From Anastatus disparis (taxonomy: Eukaryota; Arthropoda; Insecta; Hymenoptera; Eupelmidae), in the NCBI GenBank assembly GCA_017163975.1, contig JAFFSR010000221.1, forward strand, positions 6,820,001-6,884,000: a stretch of 64,000 nucleotides of DNA, given 5' to 3'. Positions within the stretch are counted from its first letter, which is position 1. The number at the start of each line of letters is the position of its first letter. The position numbers and the translations under genes are program-made. Shown piece by piece: positions 13,625 through 24,540 of the stretch. The notes beneath the pieces are model-generated. The model did no database searches. It was not told where the DNA came from and saw nothing but the letters and a program-made list of their open reading frames with translations.

Positions 13625-13709
13625 AATTGAGCGTCCGGATTCGATAACTCGCCGCGTTCCATAAGTTTTACATTAGGCGCGGCGAGTTGTCGAATTCGGA
13701 CGCTTAATT
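13625..13709 (+). ncRNA. Candidate structured RNA: 32-bp hairpin with 21-nt loop
   Basis: Arms 13625-13656 and 13678-13709 pair over 32 bp around a 21-nt loop (13657-13677). The core 27 bp has arms beginning AGCGTCCGGATTCG and ending ATTCGGACGCT. In DNA the arms differ at three positions; all three become G-U pairs in a + strand transcript, giving an unbroken RNA helix. A - strand transcript would have A-C mismatches there. The stem is CpG-rich inside very AT-rich DNA. Possible identities: hairpin-RNA (siRNA) precursor, pre-miRNA-like element, or a small foldback transposon relic. It matches no microRNA I can recall. The structure is certain; expression is not. Confidence 0.45.
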
Positions 13710-14760
13710 ATAGTTAAAAGTTATCTTTACAAAGAATTTGTTCAAATTAATAGTCGCAAACAGTTCTCTTAAAGAATTTCATTTAAATCAACATAATTAC
13801 TTTTGATAAAAAAGAAATAAACACAATGCTTGTTTCGTTCGCCCGTTTATTACGTTTTTGTTCATTTAATTGTCTCTTTTTTATTTGAAATTAGTATTTT
13901 TTTTTATAATTTCGTTCCGAAAATTGAAAATCCATTTACTTTTCATGAATAAAAAGAAATAAAAGGAAAAATACAATAAAAAAAATTTAATACAGTTTTG
14001 TACAGTTTTATTGAGCACGTACGGATAATTAAAAACACTTCGTTAAATTAAAAAGTTTTCTTATACAATTATTATTTTTGAAAACTATAAAAATTGGATT
14101 TCTAAATGTTAAGAATGAACGTAGTGGAAATAACTGTTTAAAAATGAATTTCGCTCCCTTAAATCTTGAAATTTTTTTTTTTTATTTTTCTTTAATAGTT
14201 GTTGCAGAAAAAGAGGAATGAAAAATGCAAAAAGTACATTTGTCACGTATGCTAAATAAATTGTAAACGAATCAAAGTTACAAACTTGTTTTAAAATATT
14301 CAAGACCCACTTCTTTCTCTCAGTTGTTCGAGAGTTAGGAATGATTTATGTGCAGCGCTTTTTTTTCCTCAAATTATTGGACACCGAGCCATTTTCCGAT
14401 ATCATTTATGAAAAAGAAAGTCTAATAAAATACAAATAACTAGATTAGTTGTTTTTCGATGTTTTCGGAACTTTTCTTTTATTGCTGCATTGAAAAAAAA
14501 AAGAATTTTTCGATTGTAATCTTAGCATCAATTCAATGGTCGACTTTAATGCTTTAAAAAAAAGTCTAGAAGATTCAATCTTTTACCAAACTAAAGAGAA
14601 ATACGATTTTGAACTCTAAACAAGCCAATTTGTGTCCTCGGTAAACTAACAACAAGAATCGAAAAATCGGAAAAGAGCCTCGTAGTCGTTTCAATTTGCA
14701 AGGTTCGCGAAAATTTTCGCAATGTGCACTTTTTATAATTCTTGAAAATTTAGTATTACG

Positions 14761-15180
14761 ATTCTCAGCGCTTATCGTGTCTTCGAGTCAACGACCGATA
14801 AGCTTTAGATTCAAGGATTTCTCGGAGATTTTGCGATCGTAAGATCGGAGTAAAACCGTTGGGATCGCTATCAAACTACCCCCGCATACGCACGCACACA
14901 TACACACACTCGTGCACAAACGCACATACTCCCACAGACGCATAAGCGCGCAAGTATACAAATACATTTTCTCCGCACGTATGCATGCATTTGGTATTAA
15001 GACGAGGATCTTTGAGACAGGCTGATTGCAATGTCTTAAGGGAGAAGACATAAGAGAGACCGAGCTTTGGGAAGATATAGTATTTTCTTGCGAGAATTGA
15101 AGGAAGAATCGATGAGATCCGTCGAGAGAACGATGTGTCTCTTAAAGAATGAGTTTTCACTTTTACGTTTGGGAGTCATT
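14761..15180. other. Island with CA/CG-rich run
   Basis: CACGCACACATACACACACT near 14888 and several CpGs. The open frames on the - strand are Cys/Val-rich translations of that run. Confidence 0.4.
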
Positions 15181-15587
15181 TTTCTTTAGCTCATTTTTTT
15201 CGAGATAATTATTTTTTATAATATAATGATGATACATTTTTGTAGAAAACATTTCATCTTTATAAAAATATTATTGATCATGAAAAATTTGAATTACGTA
15301 ATTAATAAAATGGTGCAAAAGGAAAATTTAACTTTGAAAATATAGTTTTTGAGATAACATTTATCTAAAAAAGCACTATTTTATTAAAGATAGATCCATG
15401 TGTGTTTGTATATATGAATGTTTGGGTATATGCTCAGATATATGGTGATTATGGGAAAGTGTACGTGTGTGTGTGCGTATTTGCGTGCATATAAAAAATA
15501 GGTTTTTCTTGCACCATAATAATTTAAGTAAATTATAAGAAATAGAATTAAAAAAAAGAAAACAACAAATGCATTTCAAACAAAAAT

Positions 15588-15784
15588 TTTTTTTTTTATT
15601 TATTTAACGTCACTGTATTTATGCTATCACTGCAATGCTAATTAGCGACGGAGGTCCTAAGTGCGTTTGTGAACAAAGCACATGTAACAGTGGTGCTTGT
15701 ATCAATCGGCTGCCGAGAGTCGGATTCGAACTTGCATCCTCGGGATTATGAATCCATCGCTCTACCGAATGAGCCACTGAGACC
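15588..15784 (-). mobile_element. tRNA-derived SINE, copy 1
   Basis: On the - strand the element starts at 15784 with GGTCTCAGTGGCTCATTCGG. The A box is at about 15764-15775, a perfect 4-bp D-stem follows (GCTC/GAGC), then an anticodon-like loop TTCATAA (CAT, Met), and a B box at about 15721-15733 (AAGTTCGAATCCG). The T-stem and acceptor stem no longer pair, so this is not a working tRNA. An unrelated body of about 110 nt follows, ending ACGTTAAATAAATA and an A tail at 15588-15598. Head, body and A tail define a Pol III SINE mobilised by a LINE in trans. Clear target-site duplications were not found. Confidence 0.7.
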
Positions 15785-16140
15785 TCTATATTTCTAAATA
15801 CAGCTTTCTATGAAATTCTCATGATATAAAAAAAATTAGGTTCGTATATTCTTACGTCATAACTTAGATCATTTAGTTTTATTAGGATTTATTTTTATCA
15901 ATTCAATAAGATTTGTATTTTTGGACCAAATTCAAACTAACTTAATACTTACTCTTCTGCCTTAAATCGATTTTTTCAGAATTTAGGAAATAGTTTATAA
16001 TTTTAGATTTATGTATATTTATATTGAATTTTTTTCATTTTCAAATTATTAAAAAAAAATAATGCCTAACAACATATTCTTTTTATTTGTAATAAAATAA
16101 GTTGTAGTTTAATCTGAATTTTAAAATATCAAAAAACAAT

Positions 16141-16575
16141 AGCCCACTGATCGAACTTAAGCCTGTGGATCAAAGGTCGGTAGAATCAAAACCTCTTTTT
16201 TGGAAATTAATTTTTATTCATTTTTTTTAGTAATAATTTCATTTTTGCAACTTTTGCAATATATTGCAGACTATGGGAATATATTGCCAACATTGAATAA
16301 TGATCTTCGCCGCTGCATTGTCAAAATAGTGAGATTTGTTAATCCGATATTTTGGCTACATATTGACAATTATAATATCCAATATATTGGCAATTTATTT
16401 ACCATACTCTCAATTTTTAAACGGACATCCCACATTCTTCACAGCGAAATTTCATTTTTTTTCCAGAAAAGAAACTGGAAAAAAGGTACTAGAAATCTTT
16501 CTATAAGAAAAATTAGTGAAGCAAATTTCTGAGCTCACAAAACCTGTTTCAAGCACTCTACCGTTAGGGTCATCT
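16141..16575 (-). mobile_element. Probable tRNA-like SINE split by an insertion
   Basis: On the - strand an A-box-like segment at 16555-16575 (TGACCCTAACGGTAGAGTGC) and a B-box-like segment at about 16148-16158 (AAGTTCGATC) sit about 400 bp apart, too far for one Pol III head. Between them the 8-bp word CAAAACCT occurs at 16187-16194 and 16538-16545, as expected of a target-site duplication. Taking out the 343 bp between brings the boxes to about 60 nt apart, still longer than the usual 44. Plausible but not proven. Confidence 0.33.
16195..16537. mobile_element. 343-bp insert with 8-bp flanking repeats and an internal imperfect palindrome
   Basis: Flanked by CAAAACCT on both sides. No terminal inverted repeat is visible: the left end reads CTTTTTTGG and the right end GAGCTCA. 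Inside, 16270-16305 and 16372-16410 are imperfect inverted copies of a TATGG-AATA-ATTGCC motif, so the middle could fold back. An A/T run at the left end would be the tail of a retroposon in - orientation. The open frame across it (16200-16532) begins with a non-ATG codon and is taken as non-coding. Confidence 0.3.
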
Positions 16576-18960
16576 ATAAAAGCAATAGGCAATCAAAGAA
16601 AAGGCCGCTTAAGCCGTATATCTTTCTGTCTGTAACCTTCTTCATTTTTTTTTCGTTAGATTTCCAGATGGACGATGTATTCTAGAATTATCTTTCTTTT
16701 TTTCTTCTTCGTTTTTTTTTTGGTTTGAGGGTACAGATAACTTTTGGTAAAGAAAAACTACATAGATGTCTCAGGACTAAGTAATACTCTTCCGACGTTG
16801 TCATCACTCTACTTACGATGTTTTTATTGCTTCGGTATTATTTAACAATTTGTATTGTGCGGCTACATCTTTTTTTATTAAACTATGTCATATGACAAAG
16901 TAGGATTGAAAATATTTTCTAATTCAAAATTTGAGTGTTTATTCTATTTTTTTTATTTATTTACAACTTATACGAACAATCCTAAATTGATGTTAACATT
17001 TTTTAAATGCAATCATTTGTATTAACTTTCTGATTCTTCTCATTAAGAATAAATAAACTCGAATCAATGGTAACTAATTGGTTGCTTAACTACATTTACA
17101 AACAACATGAATTTCACAAAAAATATACTTTTAATCTCTAGTTTTCTTCATCATGAAGAAAGTAGCTTAATAGAATGAAATTAAAATCTGATTTATAAAT
17201 AATTTATAAGGGAATATTTAAAAAAGCCTTTTAGTACTTTTAATCAAGTACAAAAATCTTGTAATTAAAGAGTAAAAACTATTTGAAAGAAAAACTTTAT
17301 TAAAAGTGATAGATTTAGAGGATTTAGTTATAACTTAAATTGTTTATTTGCATAAAGTAAGGACGCATAAATTTAACTTGTTCATTTAATTTAAATGAAT
17401 ATTGATTTTCTGATTTCCAATTTTAAATTCGAAGACAATAACAATTTATTCAATATGGTGGAATAAAATGTGAAATCGATCCCCACATTTCGGTACATTG
17501 AATATCCAAATTCTTTTACTTACTTTTAATTTTTTTACGCTAAATTTATAATAATATTCGGTTTTAAAAACTATCGAAAACCAATTTTTATGTAAATCTA
17601 TTTTTGCGTGTCACTTCTTTTTATAACAGTTACTCGTAAAAAATTTTTTTTCGATTTTATGATGGATTCATGAAAAATATTTTTTTTTTATGATTTCAAT
17701 GTTTGATTAAAATTTTTTGATTAACTTCAGCGAATCGAATTAATGACAACTTTATTTGATATTTAATAAAATATTATAAAAAATTTATTTCATTTTAGAA
17801 ATGCAACGTAAATACGGTATATATGAAACACTTTTTATGATGCGAAATTCACAAGTTAATATAAATTGCTTATATTATTAAACGATAAACTTCAAGTCGT
17901 AAAATGCTTATGCTGCATTTATGCTTAACTAATTACGTATGTGTCAATATTATACTTTACTGTTATACTCGAAACTTTTTAAACAAATTTTTATTTTCGA
18001 ATGACAAATATTTAATTATTATTAAATATTATTAAACATCAAATTGAACCTAACGTGGCTTAATTTTTCAAGTTTTCCTTGAATGATTAAACGTTAAAAT
18101 CTTTTTATTATATGCTTTTCAAAATATACATTCTTAAAAGTCTATAAAGTAGTATAAGTACGGCATAATCAGACTCCGTTCACATTATGTACACAATTTT
18201 GACAAACGCTTAACAGAAGTTTATATTCTCGTTATTATCTATTATTTTAGTATACAATCCCCGGAATTGCTTTATTGTACTTTAATTTCAAATGTATATT
18301 TATCCCCACTTTACAAAAACTTCCCAATAATAAATAAACTTTTAAAATTAATTTTGAAATCATAAGTTCAATTTTAATACTGCTCTACCTTGGCATATTT
18401 CATTCTATACGTAAAATAATGCATTAATGAGTTTATACAAAATTCCATAGTGTTTGATGAAACCTGAATAATATAGTAATTTTTAATTAACTTCCTATAT
18501 GATGCACTTTCGAAAATTAATTTCTTCGTTAATATAAAGACGAAAGTTATTTTAATTAAGAATCTTTTAATAGTTATAAAATAAATAATTAAATTTCAAA
18601 TTCTAAAATTGATATAATAAATATGCATATAATTAATTTATTTATTATTCATAAATAAATACTTTTTAATTGATTATATCGAACTTTTTGATGACACAAT
18701 AATTTTCGGATCTTATAAAATTTTTTGTAATTAATCTTAAAAACTACCACGACAATGTAATCAAAAATTTGAAAAACAATAATGTCGGTATTCGGCATTT
18801 CCTTAATTTCTAATTATAAAAAAATATAAATTATTGTCGGAATTCAAAATAATTTGTTTTAAAACAGCAAAGAATAATAAATTTAAGTTCATAACTAAAA
18901 TTAATACTGAATTGTTTCACAAAAATGAAGTTTTGTCTCTCAGTTTTTTAGATTTAGTTA

Positions 18961-19800
18961 TATTTTTCATCAGAAAATGTGTAGGTTTCTCGATCTCCTA
19001 GTGCTTGAAAATTAGGTTCCACGCTCATTCGCCCACGCCTGAATCAATTGACCGGTATAAAGTAACACAGCTGTGGCCCGATTCGTTTATACACATTAAA
19101 CACGTACACGTCTGCTTCTTTCTCTCTATCATATATCTTATCTCGGCCGAAAAATCGCGCGTGACAGTCGTCTTCAATCGTGATCGAAGAAGAGAAGAAA
19201 AAGAAAAAAAAAATGAAGCTGGAAGCCTCTCTCCCTTTCTCCTTCTTTAAGGGAGGATCAAGCGCGCACTTATCCGACCAAGTAAAAGTAAGGAAGGAGT
19301 AAATGGAATTCCAAGCACGAATCTTGCCTGCTATTCGTTGCTTCGACCATAAAAAAAATAAGAGAAATAAAGAAAAAGGAGAAGAAAAAAGGAAAAGTGA
19401 CGCCGACTGAATGAACCCAGCGTACGTGTGGAATATATGTATGCATGAATTTCGCGCTGGCTTTTTTTTTATAGAGCTTCGTACACGTTTATGATTATGT
19501 AAGTTCTTATATGCTCGTTGCTTATGTTCGCGAGATTTTGGTTCTCTTTTATTCGATGTGTGAAAGGATATAAGAGTATAGAGAGGTAAAATAGAAGATA
19601 AGCTTTTTGGGTGCTGTGACAGAATAAAAGAGATGCATGCGCAAGGATTTCGATTCGAATTGGGTTTTATTTGATATGAGATTTCAAGCGTGCGTTTTTT
19701 CCAATTTTTTTTTTCGGTTTTTTTTTGTGAGTAAACGAAATTTTGTTGTTTGCTCTTTGAATCCAACCTGGATTTCACTTTTTAAAATCTGACTCAGTTG
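18961..19800. other. Island with the longest open frame in the window (- strand, no ATG)
   Basis: A 244-codon stop-free stretch on the - strand (19778 to 19044) begins at GTG and contains no Met at all. It is rich in Lys, Ser and Phe with an F8 run and shows no domain I recognise. Its openness comes partly from A/G-rich sequence on the coding strand. Left uncalled; see findings. Confidence 0.35.
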
Positions 19801-22800
19801 CCATGGTACGACATGTTTTTTCAGAAAATTGTTTTTTTTTTGTTGGTATAACAGAAAAGTAACTGCGAATTTTCGAAGTAAATTTTGTATTTATTTTTGT
19901 TTTTGATAAATTTTCTAAAGATTAATATAGTTTTTTCTTTAAATTCATTAAAGTGTGATTGATTTTCTTATTTCACTTGAAATTAACTTGCTATTAAACG
20001 CTGAGATTGACGTTTCTATTTAAGAAAAAAAGAGTAAAAGTTTTTATAATTGGATTGAATTGTATTTCATGAAATAAATGTTGGATATTCTAAGCACGAA
20101 CAATGACATGACAAGTTAATAGAAACTCTATATAATAACTAAATAAATAAGTATAAATTCAGTAAAATCTAGAAAACAACAAACTTTCCTAATAGATGAT
20201 AAATCAGCTGGTGGAATTTTTTTTATTTAAATAAAATATTAAAAATAAATTAAATACAAAAATCTGGTTGAAAAACAAGAAAAACAAAAATTTTTAATTT
20301 AGAAAATATTTAGTTCTTTAATCTAAACTTTATGAAATATTTATTGATTATAATGAAATTTCAAAGTCAATTAAAAATAATTTCCCGTCAGCTTTTAGTT
20401 AATCATTTATTCTTTTGATTTTCGCGTAATTAAATATCTTATATCACAACGTCATGCGTCAGAAATAATCAGCACGCGCAAGTGTCAAGAAAATATCATA
20501 CTTCCAAGTCATGGATTTCGCTAAAGTTTAACGGAGATTACTTTTGACACTTAGAAATAAAGTGAATAGCGTATACTTTATTCCAATAGGATTTATAACG
20601 TAAATTAAATATTATTTAGAAAAATTTATTAAAGAATTTGGTGATACGTTATTAATGAAAAGCCAATTTTATTGAACTTATTCTTTTTAATAAGTTACAA
20701 AAATCTCATTACTAAGGTTTGTTTTAATAAAATGCCTATTTTTTCATTTTTATCTGGCAAAAGTAAAACTTCTTCAATTTTAACAAAATCCATGACCTAG
20801 AAATCGTAATGCTCTATTTGTTAGTTGAAATATTTTCCAAGAAATTTATTATATCAATTTTACTCTTCACGACCATCCCGCTCCATTAGCTCTTGCTTAA
20901 AATAATTAAAACAAAAAATAAATTTTATTCAAACGCGCTCAGTGAATTTCAAATTTAATTAACAATTGCGGACAATTTATTTTTTCCCTAATTGATATAA
21001 CTAATGCAAAAAAATACTGCAGTATGAAAAAAAATACAATTTCCTCATAACAGAGAAGCAAAGAAAACAAATTTAAAAAAAAATGATCTAGATAAAGATT
21101 GTGAATAGTCAAAGGCTTGAAGCTCCTTGGGCGCTCATTACGCAGGTTACCAATTCTACGTTCACACTCACGTCGGAAATCATTTACGCGACGTTAACGT
21201 TTGGGATCGTAAACGTTTTCCTTTTTAAGGTTTTCTTTTTTCTTTCCTTTTTTTTCTCTCTGTATCCTGGAAAAATACTTTGCTTTTTTTTTTAACTTTC
21301 CTTTCATTTATGAGCGATTTTCGAAATTTTTCTTTTTGCTGTCAGAAGCATTTTTTTTTTTTTTTTTTTAATTAAAGTAATCAGAAGTGGGTGCACGTAG
21401 TATACGTGAAGAAAATATTATTTCTTCTTTGATGTGAGAGAAACATATATTTTTTTTTCTATAAAAGCTGTATTTTTTATGTGCTATGTAACTACTACAT
21501 TTTATGTTTTCTTAGAAAAAAGAAATTAACTTTAATTATGTCACTTGCTAAATAAATCTTTTCAAATAAATTGTGTCGTATTAAAACGATTCAAATAAAT
21601 GATACATTTTACAAACTATTAATTATTAACATTAATTAAAAATTATTAAAAATTAAAAAATTAAAATTTTATCCATACGCATAATTTTTTATGAAGCAAA
21701 CGTCAATAAAAAATCGTGAATTTATGTACACTTTTCAACGATTTGGACACATAAAATTGAATATATTTAGATTATTCAATTAAATATGCATGAAAATGGA
21801 TGCGCTTGAATGAAAATTAGTAAATTTAACGCAACTTTCCATGAAAATCACATTAATTTTTCAAATTGCATTTGGATGTCACAAAAAACTACAGGAAGTT
21901 TTGAGAAATTTTTACATTTTAAAAATAAATTCTAAAGATTTTAAACATTTTTAAAACGTTTTAAACTTGAAAAATTAAAAATTTTTAACCTAATTTAGTT
22001 TAAGCAATGTAAAGATGAATAAATATATATCATTTTACATCTATATTTATTATTAGCAATTTCAATTTAATGGTCAACATACACGCTTTTTGTTTCTGTC
22101 GTCCAAAATTCAAAAGCTGACGCATAAAATTATTTTTAGTCTTTTCTTTCTTTTCTTAATCATTTACTTACTTTTATTTTTTTTATGAAGAAAATTTTTT
22201 TTAGTTAATTAATTTGAGTTTAAATTAAATGATAAATAATGAATGATTAAATGAATACATTAGTTATTAATTAATAATCAATTTTTTAATTGTAATTATT
22301 TCCTCACGTATGAAAATATTTTTCACATAAAGTAAATTTAATTATCAATCTACATTTTATAACAAATTAAAATAGAAAAATTGATTATTTTATACAGAAA
22401 AATTGAATAATTAATAAATGAGAATGGGTTGAATTAATATTCTATACAAGTAAATCATTTACATCTATAAAAATAATCAATCCTCTTATATCATAAAAAA
22501 GTTTGTGTTTACGATAACGAACTATAAATATATTAAATAGTGATGTTACGTGGCGAGCATACTGCACGTAATCAGTTACGTTGCCGCTTCGTAACCCGAA
22601 GTTCGAAAGGTTCGAAAGTACAAATCTTAGTTTGATAAAAAATATGTTCGTACATCTAAGTGTCAATTTTTACCATGGAAGTATAATAAAGAATAAAAAA
22701 AACTTGAAATATATAAATAATCATGTGCTTATACTCTTCTATTCTGTCGATCATCGTAGACTATTTGAGTATCACAAGACCTTCATATTTTTTTCGCATT

Positions 22801-23870
22801 GAGAATTCGCGTTAAGAAATAATTTTTTTCATTTATTTTGGATTTTTAATAACTTGAACTAGAATAAATATCATTTTGATGGGTTTTATTCTTACTCGTG
22901 CTCATTTATGATCCTTTTTAAATAATCCTCATTTTTATTCTATTTTATAAGATGGTTGCTATTACATCATCTAACTTCGAATCTATTAAACATTGGAGTC
23001 TATTATTTGGGCTTTTTTACTTGTTCTAATTTTTTCGATGATTGTTTATGTAATTTGTTAATATAATTAATGTGCAATTTCAAATTTGAATGTGAAAACT
23101 TGTAAGCTAGAGTCATAACTTTTGAAATATACAGAAATTAGACAAATCATAGTAATGAAAAATTTGCTCATTAATCAGAATGGTAAATTATGAAGATTTC
23201 CGCAAATTAATAATATTAAATCTTGCAAATAAAAATTTGTATTCACTAACTGTAATAGTCTTCATAAGTTTCTTTGCCATTCAAAGGTGTGATAACGGAC
23301 GTAATCTAAAACTAGCATTGGCATGGCAAAAGAGAAAATTGAGACTTGAGAGTTCAGCTCACAAAGTCACGTCAGAAAACAGGAAAAGAGATAATTCAGT
23401 AGAAGAAAATTCTCAAGAAAATTCACGAGTGAAAATCTGTAATCTCTTCTTCGTTTTTTTTTTTTTTTAACGGAACGTGATAGCAAACGTTTATCTAGGA
23501 AGTTTTAATACGTATTCAGGATATTAAAAGGGTACGCTATCGATTAAAAGAATAAAAAAAGAGAAACTAACTTTTTCAGTAAAACTTACTTTTCATGTTA
23601 CAAGAGCTTTTTTTTATGCTGTCAAAATGGATAATGTTTTAAGAAAGATGTAATTATTTTCGCTTTTAATGATCACAAAGAAAGATAATTAATCAAGTAA
23701 TTATATAAGTATACTTTAAAAAATTTTCATGCATTTAAAAATATTTAAAGTTATTTATAAAAACTAAAAAAAGCATGATCAAGCTCAAATTTTATCTTGT
23801 TATTCTAAATCTGATACACACTTAGAGAAAGTGCATGTTTTGCACCAACTACCATAATCTTTTAACTTCC
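19801..23870. other. AT-rich spacer
   Basis: T19 run near 21352; small palindrome ACGTAATCAGTTACGT near 22566. No supported gene. Confidence 0.5.
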
Positions 23871-24540
23871 ACTTAAAAGTAAAAGAGAAAGAGTGAGTGA
23901 GAGAGAGGGAAAAAAAGGAAAATAAAGAAAGGCAACGAACTCTTACAAATCCGTGCCTTATACCTACGTGTTAAAACTACTCGAAGGAAAAAGGGGATAA
24001 AAATAGAAAATTCAGTAGTTGAGAGCTCAGAGCACGAAAAGTGCACGACGGAAAAGCTTTCGCGGTTTTCTCAAGCTTCTACGTGGAAGCTCTTGGAATT
24101 CTAGCCTTTCGATACAGCTACTCTTACCTCATACGATAGTAGTTGTAGTTGTAGTAAAAGTAGAAAGAGAGAAAGAAAGAGAGAGCTACATTAGCTGGAT
24201 CGCTAGTAGTAGCCTAGCACGATTTCGAATTCTCTGGACGGAGTAAGTCGGCGACGTCCGTAGACGAGAAATAGCCGACGAACTTGTGGCTTTACGGATG
24301 GCTAGCTATGAACGTGTATATATGTTAGAGTATTTCTGTGTGAATGTGTAGACTAGCTTTGACTGAGCATTCCTTTAACTATACACTCTACATACAAGTA
24401 AACCAAGGGGGATGGACGTTACGCAGACTTAAAAGAAGCAAAAGTCAAACTTTTGTTAGGAAAAAGCTTTTTAGACTGTATGGAACTCATGATGAGATTG
24501 AAATTTTTGACTTTTGTCTATCGTGAGGTTTAGATTGAAA
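23871..24540 (+). promoter_or_regulatory. Island: possible first exon ending at a GTAAGT donor
   Basis: An initiator-like TTCAGTAG at 24011-24018 is followed by about 230 nt of CpG-containing sequence ending GGACGGA|GTAAGT, with the donor at 24243. As a pair they could mark an untranslated first exon. No acceptor is assigned. The open frame here starts at TTG. Confidence 0.2.
24136..24190. repeat. GTA/GTT trinucleotides followed by GA-rich tract
   Basis: TAGTAGTTGTAGTTGTAGTA followed by AGAAAGAGAGAAAGAAAGAG. Simple sequence within the 23.9-24.5 kb island. Confidence 0.6.

Larger units (their letters stand above)
12061..14760. other. AT-rich spacer containing the 13.6-kb hairpin
   Basis: Apart from the hairpin and the small repeat at 12.1-12.3 kb, no supported feature. 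Confidence 0.5.
15181..18960. other. AT-rich spacer containing the SINEs
   Basis: Outside 15588-15784 and 16141-16575, no supported feature. Confidence 0.5.

Noticed and set aside
15707..15784. A functional tRNA-Met gene
   Set aside because: D-stem and anticodon loop are intact but acceptor and T-stems do not pair, and a SINE body with an A tail follows.
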